A stretch of DNA of 64,000 nucleotides, taken from contig GG745359.1 of NCBI GenBank assembly GCA_000151295.1, positions 547,159 through 611,158 on the forward strand, written 5' to 3'. The notes under the pieces are model-generated. The model worked only from the letters and a program-made list of their open reading frames with translations. It was not told where the DNA came from and searched no databases. The position numbers and the translations under genes were made by a program. The DNA is from Allomyces macrogynus ATCC 38327. Taxonomy: Eukaryota > Blastocladiomycota > Blastocladiomycetes > Blastocladiales > Blastocladiaceae. Position 1 is the first letter of the stretch; every line of letters begins with the position of its first letter. Of this stretch, positions 34,500-44,952 are shown one piece after another.

Positions 34500-34646
34500 A
34501 CGCGGAGGGCGTCGCATTTGTCCTTGGCGGTCGATCGGTCGATAGTGTTCCTCTCTGAGTGTGCGCAACCAAATACATGCTGAAAAAAAATGCAAAACGT
34601 AGCTACATGAGCTTTCATTTTACTTCAGCTAAACAACACGACTGCT

Positions 34647-36534
34647 TTACAGCTCCTCGCGCACGGGCTCCTCCGCCTTCTTGTCGGCGGCCGCAGCGGG
34701 AGTCTCGGCGGCGACCGGCGCCTCCTTCTTCTTATCCTCCTCCTTGGTCACCTTGGCCTCGTCCTTCTTCTCGGCCTCGTCGGCCGTGGGCGTCTCGGCC
34801 TCGGCCTCTTCCTGCGCCGCGTCCTCGCCCTTCTTGTCGGCGGCCGACTCGACGACAAAGTCGTTGTTCACAGCGTGCATCTTGACAAACTGGACGAGGT
34901 CCTCGAACGTGCGGTCGCCGTCGTAGTCGACAATCACATTGTCCTTGGCGCGGAACAGCTTGAGCGTCGGGAACCCTTCAATGCGGAACGGCGTCGCCGG
35001 CGGCACGTCGTTCTCGGTCGCGTCCATCTTGGCAATGACCACGTCGGGCTTGTCGGCAAAGAACTCGCCGAGCTGGTCCCAGGTTGGTGCAAGACGCTTA
35101 CAGTGACCGCACCATGGAGCTAGATTGGGCAGAGAGATGACGCGTCAGCCAACACAGTTCCACGACCAAGGAGGATCACTGGGGGGAAAGGAGCGTACCG
35201 TAGAACTCGACAAACACGTCCTTGGTCGGGTCCATGACGCGCTTGTCAAACGAGTTGCCGACAATCGTGACCACCTTGGCCTCGTTGTTGCCCTCGGGCT
35301 CCTCGGCCGACTTGAGCGACGGCGGCAGCTCGCCCTGCGAGTACTTGACGACAAACTCGCGCACGGCCGCCTGGGTCAGCTCCTTGGTCTGGTCAAACGG
35401 CCACTTAAGTCCCTTGTCGACCTCGGAAATCGCAAGCGCAGGCCACTCCTGCTTGAGGTTGAGCGTGTCGGCGTGCGCGCCAAACTTGTTGGCGTCGCAG
35501 TAGACAAAGTTGATCTTGCCCTTGAACTCGCGCGCGACCTTCTCGATCTGCGACCCAATCGTCTTCTTCTGCTCCTCGTTCTCGTAGAAGAAGAAGGTCA
35601 AGGGCTTACCCGCGTTGGCATACTCCATGTAGTTTTCCGGGACAATGTCGGCCATGACGGGCACCGCCTGCGTCTTGACAAACTCCTTGACCGCGTCGGC
35701 CTCGATCTTGCCGTCGTAGACGACGTGCGGGTCGTCAAACGTCTTGTAGATGACGAGCCCGGGACCGTCGATGCCGAGAATGCCCGTGGCGGTACGGTCG
35801 GTCGTGATGCCAAACATGTAGTCGTCGCGCAGCTCCTCGGCGACCGTCTGCAGGACCTTGGCGACAGCGTGGTCGTCGGTGGGCGCGTGGCCAATGACCA
35901 CGACCTTGTCCTTTTGCGAGAACGGAATGATCTCCTCGACCGTCAGCTTGGACAGCGCCGGCAGACTCTGCTTGCGCATGTACCGCACAATCTCGTCCGA
36001 CTGGCGGCCGCCCGTGTAGGGCGAGTCCTTGCCCTGGCTAAAGTGCGGTGGATTCAAAATCGCGTCAGGCACGCCGTTCATCTCCTTGCACGCACGCACG
36101 TACGAGCGGCAGTGAGCAGGAAACACGCACCGGAACACCTTCATGGTCGGGTAACCCATGACCTTGAGACCCTCGCACACCTCGCTCTCGGTCGTGCAGT
36201 CGACCTTGCCGAGGTGGATCTTCTCCTTGACGAGCTCCGTCGCGGCCTTTTCGTACTCGGGCGCGAGCTTTTGGCAGTGGCCGCACCACGGCGCTACGCA
36301 TTGCAAAAAATGGGAGTTGGGGTTGGTGAGCGCACGCGTTTGGTTGGCACAGCACGCGCTTCAGGTTGCAACGGTACCGTAGAACTCGACGAGCATTAGG
36401 TCGGCATCGTTGACGGTCTTGTGGAACGTGTCCTTGGTGAGGGTCAGGACGTGCGAGTCGTCCTTGCTGGCGTCAGCGGTGACCGACGCGGCCAGGATGG
36501 CGAGCGCGAGGCACGCCACGTTGAGCAGCTTCAT
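34647..36534 (-). CDS. Protein disulfide isomerase
   Basis: Four exons (36534-36378, 36293-36131, 36037-35199, 35119-34647) give 543 aa; donors GTACCG, GTGCGT and GTACGC. A signal peptide (MKLLNVACLALAILAASVTA) leads into thioredoxin domain a with APWCGHC, the redox-inactive b and b' domains (EIIPFSQKDKVVVIGH, then PENYMEYANAGKPLTFFFY) and domain a' with a second APWCGHC. The Glu/Lys/Ala-rich acidic tail ends in REEL, a variant of the HDEL/KDEL ER-retrieval signal. PDI forms and reshuffles disulfides in the ER lumen. Introns fall just before each CGHC motif, at the same phase, a trace of the internal duplication. Length fits the a-b-b'-a' family. Confidence 0.95.
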
Positions 36535-36899
36535 GGCGGGGTGCGTGCTGGTTGTGGTGCTGGCGGTCGGTGATCGAGGCCGAGTCGGTCGGTCGGACAC
36601 GCGCACGAGCAGCTTGGAGAGAAAGAAGGGCTCGACCAAAGGATTCGAAGGCGCAGCGTGTGCTCGTTCGGTCGGTTGGCGTTGTGGTTGGCCACAACGC
36701 GTGGTGTCCATGATCTGATCGCGGTCACGCAGGAGTGATGGCTTTGACAGTGATGCCACATCAACGCCAGGTCATATGTCGCCGCTTCCATTACCTTTTC
36801 CCAACTCCCGATTTCCCACGTCGGTTTCCCCATATTTACAAGAGTTGACAACGACTGATCGGCTCCTGATCGGTGAGCTCCTGATCGGCGAGCTCCTGG
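36535..36899. other. Intergenic region upstream of PDI
   Basis: 365 bp between the PDI start and the cystathionine gamma-synthase stop, so it holds the PDI promoter and the 3' end of its neighbour. A short tandem repeat lies at its distal end. Confidence 0.5.
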
Positions 36900-36902
36900 T
36901 CA
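36857..36902. repeat. Short tandem repeat, about 17-bp unit
   Basis: Three imperfect copies of a GAGCTCCTGATCGG-like unit in tandem, ending at the stop codon region of the cystathionine gamma-synthase gene. Confidence 0.75.
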
Positions 36903-38996
36903 GAGCCAGCTCGCGACCGGCGGAAAGCACCGGATCGGCATCCCATGCCGGCCATGATGCGGGCGCTCGAGCACGTCGTGCGCGTCAACCTCCGTGCCAT
37001 ACACAGCCTTTGTCGGTGGCGCAACCGGGCCCACCTTGCCCTGCTCCGTCACTGCTGGCGGCAGCGCCTCGACTGTGGTGAGCGCGCGCCGCAAGATGCC
37101 AAGCAACACCCCAACGTCCTCGGTCCCAACACTGATCCGAACGAGCCACCGGCACACGCCAAACTCGGCCGCCCACGCGAGCTCCGTGTAGTGCGCCATG
37201 ATCGTGTACGGGCACGCGAGCGTGAACGTGGTCCCGAGCGACGGGCCCTTGGCCACGTGCAGCGCGTCGTAAAACGTGGCCGCCTGCACCTCGGTCGGGA
37301 ACTGCACGCTCAAGAGAGCGCCGTACCCGCTGTCGGACGTCGCGACGCGGAAGGCATCGTAGGCGGCGCGGTCGGTGAGGGTCGGGTAGAAGACGCGGTC
37401 AACTAGTGGGAGTGGGTGGAGAAGGGTGAGAATGGGGGTCCCGTGTTGGATCTGGGCGCAGGAGAAGGGCGTACCGAGCGGACTTTTGGCCAGAAAGTCG
37501 ACGACCACCTCCGTGTTGCGGTTGATGACGCGCACGCGCTCAGCAAACGGGCGAGAGTTGTGCTCGAGGAAAATCGCGTCGTCGTCCCACAACCCGTCTT
37601 CGTACTGCGTCTGCATTTGCTGCTTGAGCTGGTCGTAGTACCGCGACGAGGGATTCAGCACCATGCTACACCGACGAGACATGAAGTCAGCACCTGCTCG
37701 GAAATGCTGATCATGAACGCGCGGCCAAACGCACCTCCCGCCCATCACATTCGAGTCGCCCGAAAACACCTTGGTCAAGCTCGACACGACCACGTCGGCC
37801 ACAGGCAGGACATTCACATTGGCAAAACTTGCGACCGTGTCGTCCACGACAATCATGAATCCGTGCTTGTCGGCCAAGTCCCGAATCTCGTGCAATGGCG
37901 GCACCTTGAGCAGTGGGTTCGACGGGAACTCGCAAAACACGGCACTCAGCGGCGGGTTCGCGTCGCGCGCCAGGGTGGAAAGCGTTTGCAAGTCATTTTC
38001 ATCGCCGTGACCGAGGAAAATGACGCCTTGCTGGTTAAACTTTTCCTGGATCTTGAGCGTGTCGAGATATGGGAACCTGCAACCACTCACGGAATGAGTA
38101 ACAGATCCACGACGGAAAGCGTCGTTGCGTGCATTTCCGTACCCAAACTGGACCGTCTTCCCCGGCCGCAACCGCGTCACGGCGCGGTGTGCGTGCCAAA
38201 TCGCATTCATTCCGCACGAAAACAGGTAGACATCGTCGGCAGCCGCACCAAAGTAAGGCGCGATCCGGTGCTTCACAACGCGCTTGGCATCGACGGCCGA
38301 CTTGAGCGCACCAGGCAGCGATTGCCGCGGATCCGGACATCGCCGCGCGGCAACCCCGTGCGGTTCAACGGTCCGCGGATAACGCTCAGCGTCACCGATC
38401 AACCGCATCGCGTGTTCGGCCATGCGCGACGACACGATCGCGCCCGAGTGCTGCCAGAACGCCTTGGCCGTCTTGGCCAGGTCCGCGGGGAACGCGACCA
38501 CTTCCAAACGCACACCGCGCGCGTCACGCACGCGCGGGACAGCGTACTCGATCACACGCACTCGCGTGCCCGGATGCTGCGCGACCAAGAACGCCCGACA
38601 CGCGTCCGCGTCCGCACGCGTCGGGAGCACGAGCACGTCCTCGCCCGGGTGCGCGAATCGCGTACGGCACGCAGAGAAGAGATCTTGCACGGCGCTCGCG
38701 TAGACGAAGCGCGGGTACCCGGCCTGCAGGCTATCGTGTACGCGTTTGGTGCCTTCCTCGTAGCCGATCACGTCGCGCCATTCCGGGAGCGATACGGAGA
38801 CGGCGTGCGGCTCGTGCGGCGGGATCGAGGTGCCGAGCGGCAAGTCGGCGGGCGGCGGCGCTCGTACGAGTGGGGTCGGTGGCGAAGGTGCCGGTGGCAG
38901 CGCGGGCTTGGTGGTGGACGGCGGGAAGCGCAGGGTCGGGTCGTGCACCTGCCGCCTGGCCGACGAGTCGAGGTTGAAGAAGCGCATCTTAAACAT
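36900..38996 (-). CDS. Cystathionine gamma-synthase (PLP enzyme)
   Basis: Four coding exons (38996-38143, 38076-37735, 37665-37475, 37402-36900); donors GTACGG, GTGCGT and GTACGC; phases agree. About 629 aa. The enzyme belongs to the Cys/Met-metabolism PLP family and joins an activated homoserine with cysteine to make cystathionine in methionine synthesis. Visible words: DVYLFSCGMNAIWHAHRAV, FGFPYLDTLKIQEKFNQQG, VFCEFPSNPLLKVPPL, FMIVVDDTVASFANVNVLP and the PLP-lysine block VVSSLTKVFSGDSNVMGGS. The long N-terminal extension (about 200 aa before the core) is typical of the fungal type. The start could also be 38987 (MRFFNLDS) if the poly-C tract upstream belongs to a 5' UTR intron ending TTTAAG. 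Confidence 0.88.
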   Translation of the reverse strand: MFKMRFFNLDSSARRQVHDPTLRFPPSTTKPALPPAPSPPTPLVRAPPPADLPLGTSIPPHEPHAVSVSLPEWRDVIGYEEGTKRVHDSLQAGYPRFVYASAVQDLFSACRTRFAHPGEDVLVLPTRADADACRAFLVAQHPGTRVRVIEYAVPRVRDARGVRLEVVAFPADLAKTAKAFWQHSGAIVSSRMAEHAMRLIGDAERYPRTVEPHGVAARRCPDPRQSLPGALKSAVDAKRVVKHRIAPYFGAAADDVYLFSCGMNAIWHAHRAVTRLRPGKTVQFGYGNARNDAFRRGSVTHSVSGCRFPYLDTLKIQEKFNQQGVIFLGHGDENDLQTLSTLARDANPPLSAVFCEFPSNPLLKVPPLHEIRDLADKHGFMIVVDDTVASFANVNVLPVADVVVSSLTKVFSGDSNVMGGRCVWPRVHDQHFRAGADFMSRRCSMVLNPSSRYYDQLKQQMQTQYEDGLWDDDAIFLEHNSRPFAERVRVINRNTEVVVDFLAKSPLGTPFSCAQIQHGTPILTLLHPLPLVDRVFYPTLTDRAAYDAFRVATSDSGYGALLSVQFPTEVQAATFYDALHVAKGPSLGTTFTLACPYTIMAHYTELAWAAEFGVCRWLVRISVGTEDVGVLLGILRRALTTVEALPPAVTEQGKVGPVAPPTKAVYGTEVDAHDVLERPHHGRHGMPIRCFPPVASWL

Positions 38997-39003
38997 GCGC
39001 GTT

Positions 39004-39019
39004 GGGGGGGGGGGGGGGG
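39004..39019. repeat. Homopolymer tract, 16 G (poly-C on the gene strand)
   Basis: Sixteen G in a row. On the cystathionine gamma-synthase strand this is poly-C lying about 17 nt upstream of a TTTAAG that directly precedes an ATG, so it could be the pyrimidine tract of a 5' UTR intron. Confidence 0.85.
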
Positions 39020-39657
39020 CTGGATGCAAGCGACGCTGAGCGGGGTCGTGCTGTTTTATCTCATTTGGTGTCTTCGAGACGGTCGCGGACGCGGGAAGCG
39101 CCGGATCGAAGACGGCGGCAGCGTCGGCGGAGCGACGTGCATACAGACGCTGGGGAGGCGGCTAATCTGCATGGTCGGCGAGGATATTGGCATGGCTCGA
39201 GCGGGGGCGCGCGGAGATGGAGCAGCGGGCGGCGAGGAGGGAGAGGCAGGCCCAAAGAACCACCGGCGTGGGCGTTGGATGCCTCGCACTGCCGTTGCCC
39301 CGCGTGACAGGGCGAGAGACGCGATGCGTCACCAGGCCTGATAAGACGCCATCGTCGCGCCAAGTTGCGCCGTCGTGCCGCCATCTTGCGCAACTTAAGG
39401 GCAGAGAGACCTTCAGCCGACATGGAAAAGACTATTTTCGTCAATATGAATATCTCTGCGGGCGAGACGGATCGGTGCACCGGCGCGCCCCACGGAATAG
39501 TCGCGCCCGTTCTCCTGAAATGAAATGGAGAACACATGCAGGCCGCAGGCGGCAGGAAACACGGTGGAGAAGAACGGCAAGGCCATCAGTATTTGAGTAT
39601 CGTATCAATTAAATCGTCCCTTCCCATCTATCCAGTTCCACCGAACCAGTCCAAGTC
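39020..39657. other. Intergenic region upstream of cystathionine gamma-synthase
   Basis: About 640 bp between the poly-G tract and the 3' end of the next leftward gene. It should carry the cystathionine gamma-synthase promoter. No gene supported; the long plus-strand frame that enters it from 37416 is a shadow of the enzyme gene. Confidence 0.5.
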
Positions 39658-40743
39658 TCAGGCGCTTGGCCGCCCACGCGAGCCCGAGGGGGTTATAGGC
39701 TTGCTCGGCACGCGTTGATCCCTCTTCGGCGACGCTTTGGCCGTCCAGCAAGGCTGCCCAGTCTTTTTACCCGCCGCAAGCCGCTCCCACTTGGCCCCGA
39801 CCAACTTGGCGCGATGCACAGCGGCCTCCGGGTCCGAATACACGTTCCCAACGGCCGCACCGGCGCGCGCGACCAAGTGCGGGTACCGCCGCAAGTAATC
39901 CGGGTGCTGCTGCTGGTACGCGGCGAGCTCGGCAAACATGGCGGGTGGCGAGCACAGGTCGGCCGCCGCAGCGTGCACACGCTGCTCACGACGCGTTGGC
40001 GGCGGTGGGAACAGCATCGCAAACGTGATGTTGGCGGCGGTGGGCTGGGCAGGAGCGAGGAAGGCGGTGCTCTCAGCCACGGGCGGGATGTACCGCTTGG
40101 TCGGTCCCGCAGCGAGTCGAGGGCGACCGTCGGGGTGGCCACCGTGCGCGTGCTGCCATGCCACATAGGCCTTGGTCGCGGCCTGCGCACGCCCCGTGCG
40201 CAGCGCAACTTGCGTGCGGTGCTCCTGCTCGGTGGATGCGTGCTGCTCGGCCGAGTCGTGCGATTTGCGGTCACTCCATGCCCTAAACGCGGCCTTGGCG
40301 CGGGAAGTCCGGACCTCGGGAGGTTCGCGCGCTGGTACGGCCGTTTCCAATGAGCGCGGCTTCCGTGGGCTCGGTGCGGGACGCTTTGGCGTCGACGGTG
40401 CGGAACGTGCAGCGTGTCGACAGGAAGAGCGGGATCGAGCAGGCGACGGAGCACGCTTTGGACTGGCCATGGTCGAGGTTGACGAGCACGCAGAGCCGAC
40501 TTCATCAGGCGCATGTTGAGCGCACTTGCGGCGTTGCCATTCGCGGAGCCGGTCGGCGCGGTCCGTCTGGTCGAGGAGGCGTAAAACAGACGGCAGGGCG
40601 TCGAGCGACGGGCTCGAAGCAAACGCTGCGGGATCGGGTTGGCTGGCTTCGGTGGGGTCGACCTGGGCGAAGAGGCCACCCGGGGCGTCCCAGTGTCCGG
40701 GGACGGTCCTGGCCATCTCGACGCGCATATTGCGGGTGATCAT
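39658..40743 (-). CDS. Hypothetical basic protein with A-F-x-x-W repeats
   Basis: Uninterrupted 361-codon frame. The middle holds two spaced motifs, AKAAFRAWSDRKSHDSAEQH and ATKAYVAWQHAHGG, reminiscent of the AFxxWxxxK words of some microtubule- and cilium-associated coiled-coil proteins (MAP9/CCDC34 group); this is a weak pattern match. Residues about 85-150 are Ser/Pro/Arg-rich. A Tyr-rich segment near the C-terminus (LAAYQQQHPDYLRRYPHLVA) is followed by a basic tail. If the resemblance holds, a flagellar role would suit a zoosporic fungus. It is head-to-head with the PROPPIN gene (306 bp apart). Confidence 0.5.
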   Translation of the reverse strand: MITRNMRVEMARTVPGHWDAPGGLFAQVDPTEASQPDPAAFASSPSLDALPSVLRLLDQTDRADRLREWQRRKCAQHAPDEVGSACSSTSTMASPKRAPSPARSRSSCRHAARSAPSTPKRPAPSPRKPRSLETAVPAREPPEVRTSRAKAAFRAWSDRKSHDSAEQHASTEQEHRTQVALRTGRAQAATKAYVAWQHAHGGHPDGRPRLAAGPTKRYIPPVAESTAFLAPAQPTAANITFAMLFPPPPTRREQRVHAAAADLCSPPAMFAELAAYQQQHPDYLRRYPHLVARAGAAVGNVYSDPEAAVHRAKLVGAKWERLAAGKKTGQPCWTAKASPKRDQRVPSKPITPSGSRGRPSA

Positions 40744-41049
40744 GCAAAGTTTCTGATGGTTCTTGGTTCTCGAGCGTGTCGTTTTGCCGTTTTGCAGGTC
40801 GACGCGGACTGGAGTATCGCGGGCAAAGAATATATGATGTCAAGAATGCTTGTCTGCGTCACTGTCAGGTGAGCGCGATACCTTTTTGGCTTCTGGCTCG
40901 ACTCGGCTTGGACACCACATCTGCCGGACGCTTGCCAGCGCAACCACCATTGCCACCATCGACGCAAGCGCGACTCGAACCCATCCACCACAACAACATC
41001 GACACCAACAGCATCGACATCGGCGGCGCTCGCCATACCTGACCCCGCC
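40744..41049. promoter_or_regulatory. Divergent promoter region
   Basis: 306 bp between the starts of the leftward hypothetical gene and the rightward PROPPIN gene. No motif identified. Confidence 0.5.
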
Positions 41050-42750
41050 ATGACCAGCTCGGCCGTACTCGCCGCCGCGGCCGCAGCTGCCGGGAGCGTT
41101 CCACCCGCGCTCCCCACCAGCGCGCACGCGCCGCACCGATTCGCCTTCAACCAGGACGGGGACTGCGTTTGCGTCGCCTATGGCGCGCGCATCGCCGTCT
41201 TCTCGTTTGCCGCGCACGGCGCGCTCAAGCTCAAGTCGCACTTTGCCGTCACGCAAGCGCACGCGCCCGTGCATGCGGCCACGATGCTGCACAAGACCAA
41301 TATCCTGGCCTTTCTCGCCGGCGCGCGCCGGAAAAAGGTCAAGCTTTACGACGATCGCCGCAAGCGCGCCGTTCTCGACGTCGAGTACCCTTACCCGGTC
41401 GCGCGGTGCGTGCTGCGCCGCGACACGCTCGTCGCGACCACTGTTGCTACGGTCCACGTGCACCGGCTCCCGACACGCGCGGGCGAGGCCGCGGCCGTAC
41501 CGCTTTTCGAGCGCCCGCTCGCGGCGACCGCCGCGTCGGGTGGAGGGCTACTCGCAGTGTCCGCGGCGGCTGACCGCCTGGTCGTCGTCACAGACGCGCC
41601 CAGCGGGCCGCACCGCGGCGGACACGTGCAGATCCTAGACTTGACGCCATTACTCGCCGTCCCGCCCGTCAAGTCGACCGTACCTGCCAACGCGCACGCA
41701 GACGGGATCAACGGCGACTCGTCGGACCTCGACGACCACTTTTCTGACGCGGTCACGTCGCTCCCGAGCAGTCCGGACATGTCCATGCCCGGCCGACGAG
41801 CCCGCAGTTCTGGAAGTGCGAACACTTCGGCCACCGCGACCGCACACGTACCACCGATCCCGCCACTGCCGGCATCGCATGCGCGCTTGCTGCGAGTACA
41901 CGCATCGTCTGTACGCGCGCTAGCGCTCGCCGCCGACGGGACACGGCTTGCGACCGCGTCGGCTCGCGGCACGCTCGTGCGGGTCTGGGACGTACCCACG
42001 GGTGCCCTCATCCGTGAACTGCGCCGTGGGGTCGATTCCGCCACCATTTCGTCGCTCGCGTTCGACCCCACGGGCACGCGCCTGCTCGTCGCGTCCGACA
42101 AGGGCACCGTGCATGTGTTCCACGTCCCCAAAATGCTGTCCACCACCGGCACACCGACGCAGGGCCGGTCACGGCACGCGAGTGCTGCTGCCGCTGCGAC
42201 CGATCCGCGGCTGCGATCCACGTCGTCGGGCTCGTTGCATGACCCGACGGTCGCTGCCGCGTGGCAACACGTCGACGCAACCGCCACCGCTCCGACCGCC
42301 GGGTCCGACGGCGACGACCAGGCGTGGGTCCCCGTCGACGCCCCCGCGGACGTCGGTGCCGCCAATCCGCGGTCGCAACTGGCCTTCTTAACCCCGATTC
42401 TCCCGGCCTACTTTGCCTCCGAGTGGGCTTTTGCCACGTTCCATGTCCCGCTCGACGACGATCCGCGCCCACAGCGTCGTCGTCGGTCCGGTAGTGGGAG
42501 TGCCGGATCCGCGACCCCCGTCGCCGCATTTCGCCCGCGCCGGGCCACGGCCGACGAATTGGACCCGCCGGTAGATCTGACCGTGTGTTTCGTGCGGGAT
42601 GCCGACAAGGCGCTTGTGACGAGTACGGATGGGCGCATGTGGCGGTTTGCGTTTGATGCAGCTAGAGGTGGAGAGGGGGTGTTGGATGGGATGTGGCGCG
42701 TCGTGTGGCCAGAGGATCCGGCGCGCGGGCCGTTCTTGGATGAATTTTGA
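41050..42750 (+). CDS. PROPPIN (Atg18/WIPI, WIPI3/4-like)
   Basis: Intronless 566-aa seven-bladed propeller. PROPPINs bind PI3P and PI(3,5)P2 on autophagosomal and endosomal membranes. The phosphoinositide-binding word LRRG (FRRG motif) occurs in GALIRELRRGVDSATISSLA. Other family blocks: NILAFLAGARRKKVKLYDDR, AVLDVEYPYPVARCVLRRD, HASSVRALALAADGTRLATA, GTLVRVWDVPTG, ASDKGTVHVFHVPK and the last-blade PILPAYFASEWAFATFHVP. The LRRG rather than FRRG form and the KVKLYDD word fit the WIPI3/WIPI4 (Hsv2) branch. Two Ser/Ala/Asp-rich inserts (about residues 205-275 and 370-450) lengthen blades compared with human WIPI3 (about 340 aa). Confidence 0.88.
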   Translation: MTSSAVLAAAAAAAGSVPPALPTSAHAPHRFAFNQDGDCVCVAYGARIAVFSFAAHGALKLKSHFAVTQAHAPVHAATMLHKTNILAFLAGARRKKVKLYDDRRKRAVLDVEYPYPVARCVLRRDTLVATTVATVHVHRLPTRAGEAAAVPLFERPLAATAASGGGLLAVSAAADRLVVVTDAPSGPHRGGHVQILDLTPLLAVPPVKSTVPANAHADGINGDSSDLDDHFSDAVTSLPSSPDMSMPGRRARSSGSANTSATATAHVPPIPPLPASHARLLRVHASSVRALALAADGTRLATASARGTLVRVWDVPTGALIRELRRGVDSATISSLAFDPTGTRLLVASDKGTVHVFHVPKMLSTTGTPTQGRSRHASAAAAATDPRLRSTSSGSLHDPTVAAAWQHVDATATAPTAGSDGDDQAWVPVDAPADVGAANPRSQLAFLTPILPAYFASEWAFATFHVPLDDDPRPQRRRRSGSGSAGSATPVAAFRPRRATADELDPPVDLTVCFVRDADKALVTSTDGRMWRFAFDAARGGEGVLDGMWRVVWPEDPARGPFLDEF

Positions 42751-42822
42751 ACGCAGGGCAGGGAGTCGCTGTTTGGTCCGTGTCTCAGTGGTAGTTTTTA
42801 GGGGAAGAAACAAACCCGTTGC

Positions 42823-43513
42823 TTAGAGATCGGGGATTTCAGCGTAGTCGTAGCCCGGCATCCCAAGGAGCGCGCACGTAAAGTAGACGGCGTAGTAACT
42901 GCCGAGAGCCACATCGGGTGGAGAAGGTTGTCAGACCATGGCCTCATCGTCACAATGAAGAAACCAGTTCGTACCCGCCTGGGATGATGCAGAGCGTGCC
43001 CATGATGGCGAGCGGCTTCCACCGCTCCTCCTATGCGTTCAACAGGCTCAATCAGCATTGCTCCATCATGGCGACCAAACAATGCAGTTCACGAACCGAC
43101 GGATCGTGACCAAATCCCGCAAACAAATAGACGCTGGTGACCAGCGAAATAATGCCAAACATGAGCAGGAACACTGTGAGCACGAGCGACCGCCACGGCA
43201 CTAAATGCGCGTCATCGCGTCGCGTCGCGTCGCGTCAGCCCATTTGCACCATCAGCATCCAAAATCGACAGACAGAGAACGTACACGGCGTGTGATAGAC
43301 TGGGTTGGCGCTCCGCATGCCTGACCGAGCGCGAACTTTACGCTGCTCGATGGGATCGACCTGCGCTGACCGTGTGCGCTGACGCGCCCGCGCGCCATGC
43401 GACGCCGTGAGCATTGGCGCGGCCGGGTTGTCGTCCGTGTCGCTGCCGGACCCGGAAGACGCGTGTGATCCGCGACGCGCGTCGGTCACGTCGGGGTACT
43501 GGCGCCGGCCCAT
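42823..43513 (-). CDS. TMEM230/TMEM134-family membrane protein
   Basis: Four exons (43513-43342, 43200-43097, 43029-42974, 42898-42823) give 135 aa with matching phases; donors GTAAAG, GTTCGT and GTACGA. Acidic, Ser-rich N-terminus (MGRRQYPDVTDARRGSHASS), then LPWRSLVLTVFLLMFGIISL continuing into VTSVYLFAGFG (membrane segment 1), RWKPLAIMGTLCIIPGGYYA (segment 2) and the family end GMPGYDYAEIPDL, which parallels the GYSYDDIPDFDD end of TMEM230. TMEM230 sits on secretory and endosomal vesicles and affects trafficking. The gene is convergent with the PROPPIN gene (72 bp between stops). Confidence 0.85.
43215..43237. repeat. CGCGT short tandem repeat in an intron
   Basis: About four to five CGCGT units in tandem within the first intron of the TMEM230-like gene. 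Confidence 0.8.
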
Positions 43514-43984
43514 GATCGGTCGTGTCTTGGAATTGGGTGGGAGAGGGAACTCGCGCGTGAGATACGAGCTGCCGGCCGGCGTTGAGCGTTGCGCTGGCAA
43601 GGTTGGTTCAAATGCGTCAAGTTGTGGGGTTGATGTTGGTTGTTATCGATGGACAGTGGAATGCAGTTGGTGGTTCCCGTCGTGATCGTCTTCCAGATTG
43701 TCGTGTTGATCGCCGGCTGCTCTCTGCCCCTCCGCTCCACGATGTGCTCGCGAAGAGACCGAGCAAAAAAGAGACTATGTATTCTCACCACCGTGACGAT
43801 GCCATATTGCTCGAGACCCGGTCAAGACGACGGTCTGCTCCGCATCGACGAGCGACCCGGCCGGCCGGCTGGCGTAGTTCAGGCCTGTCGGTCATTGCCT
43901 TCTCATCAACCCTGTCATGCCGCGCAGCGAGAGAAAGAATCGCTCGGGCAACGCATCCCGCTTCAACCAACGAGCCGTCGCATG
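43514..43984. other. Intergenic region upstream of the TMEM230-like gene
   Basis: 471 bp between the TMEM230-like start and the stop of the Siw14-type gene; holds the promoter of the former. No gene seen. Confidence 0.5.

Positions 43985-44952
<968 letters not shown>

Noticed and set aside
35125..36399. A 424-codon plus-strand open frame
   Set aside because: Antisense to PDI exon 3, runs across its introns and has no recognisable domain.
37416..39341. A 641-codon plus-strand open frame
   Set aside because: It is antisense to the cystathionine gamma-synthase exons, Arg/His-rich and without any domain; GC-biased third positions in the real gene create it.
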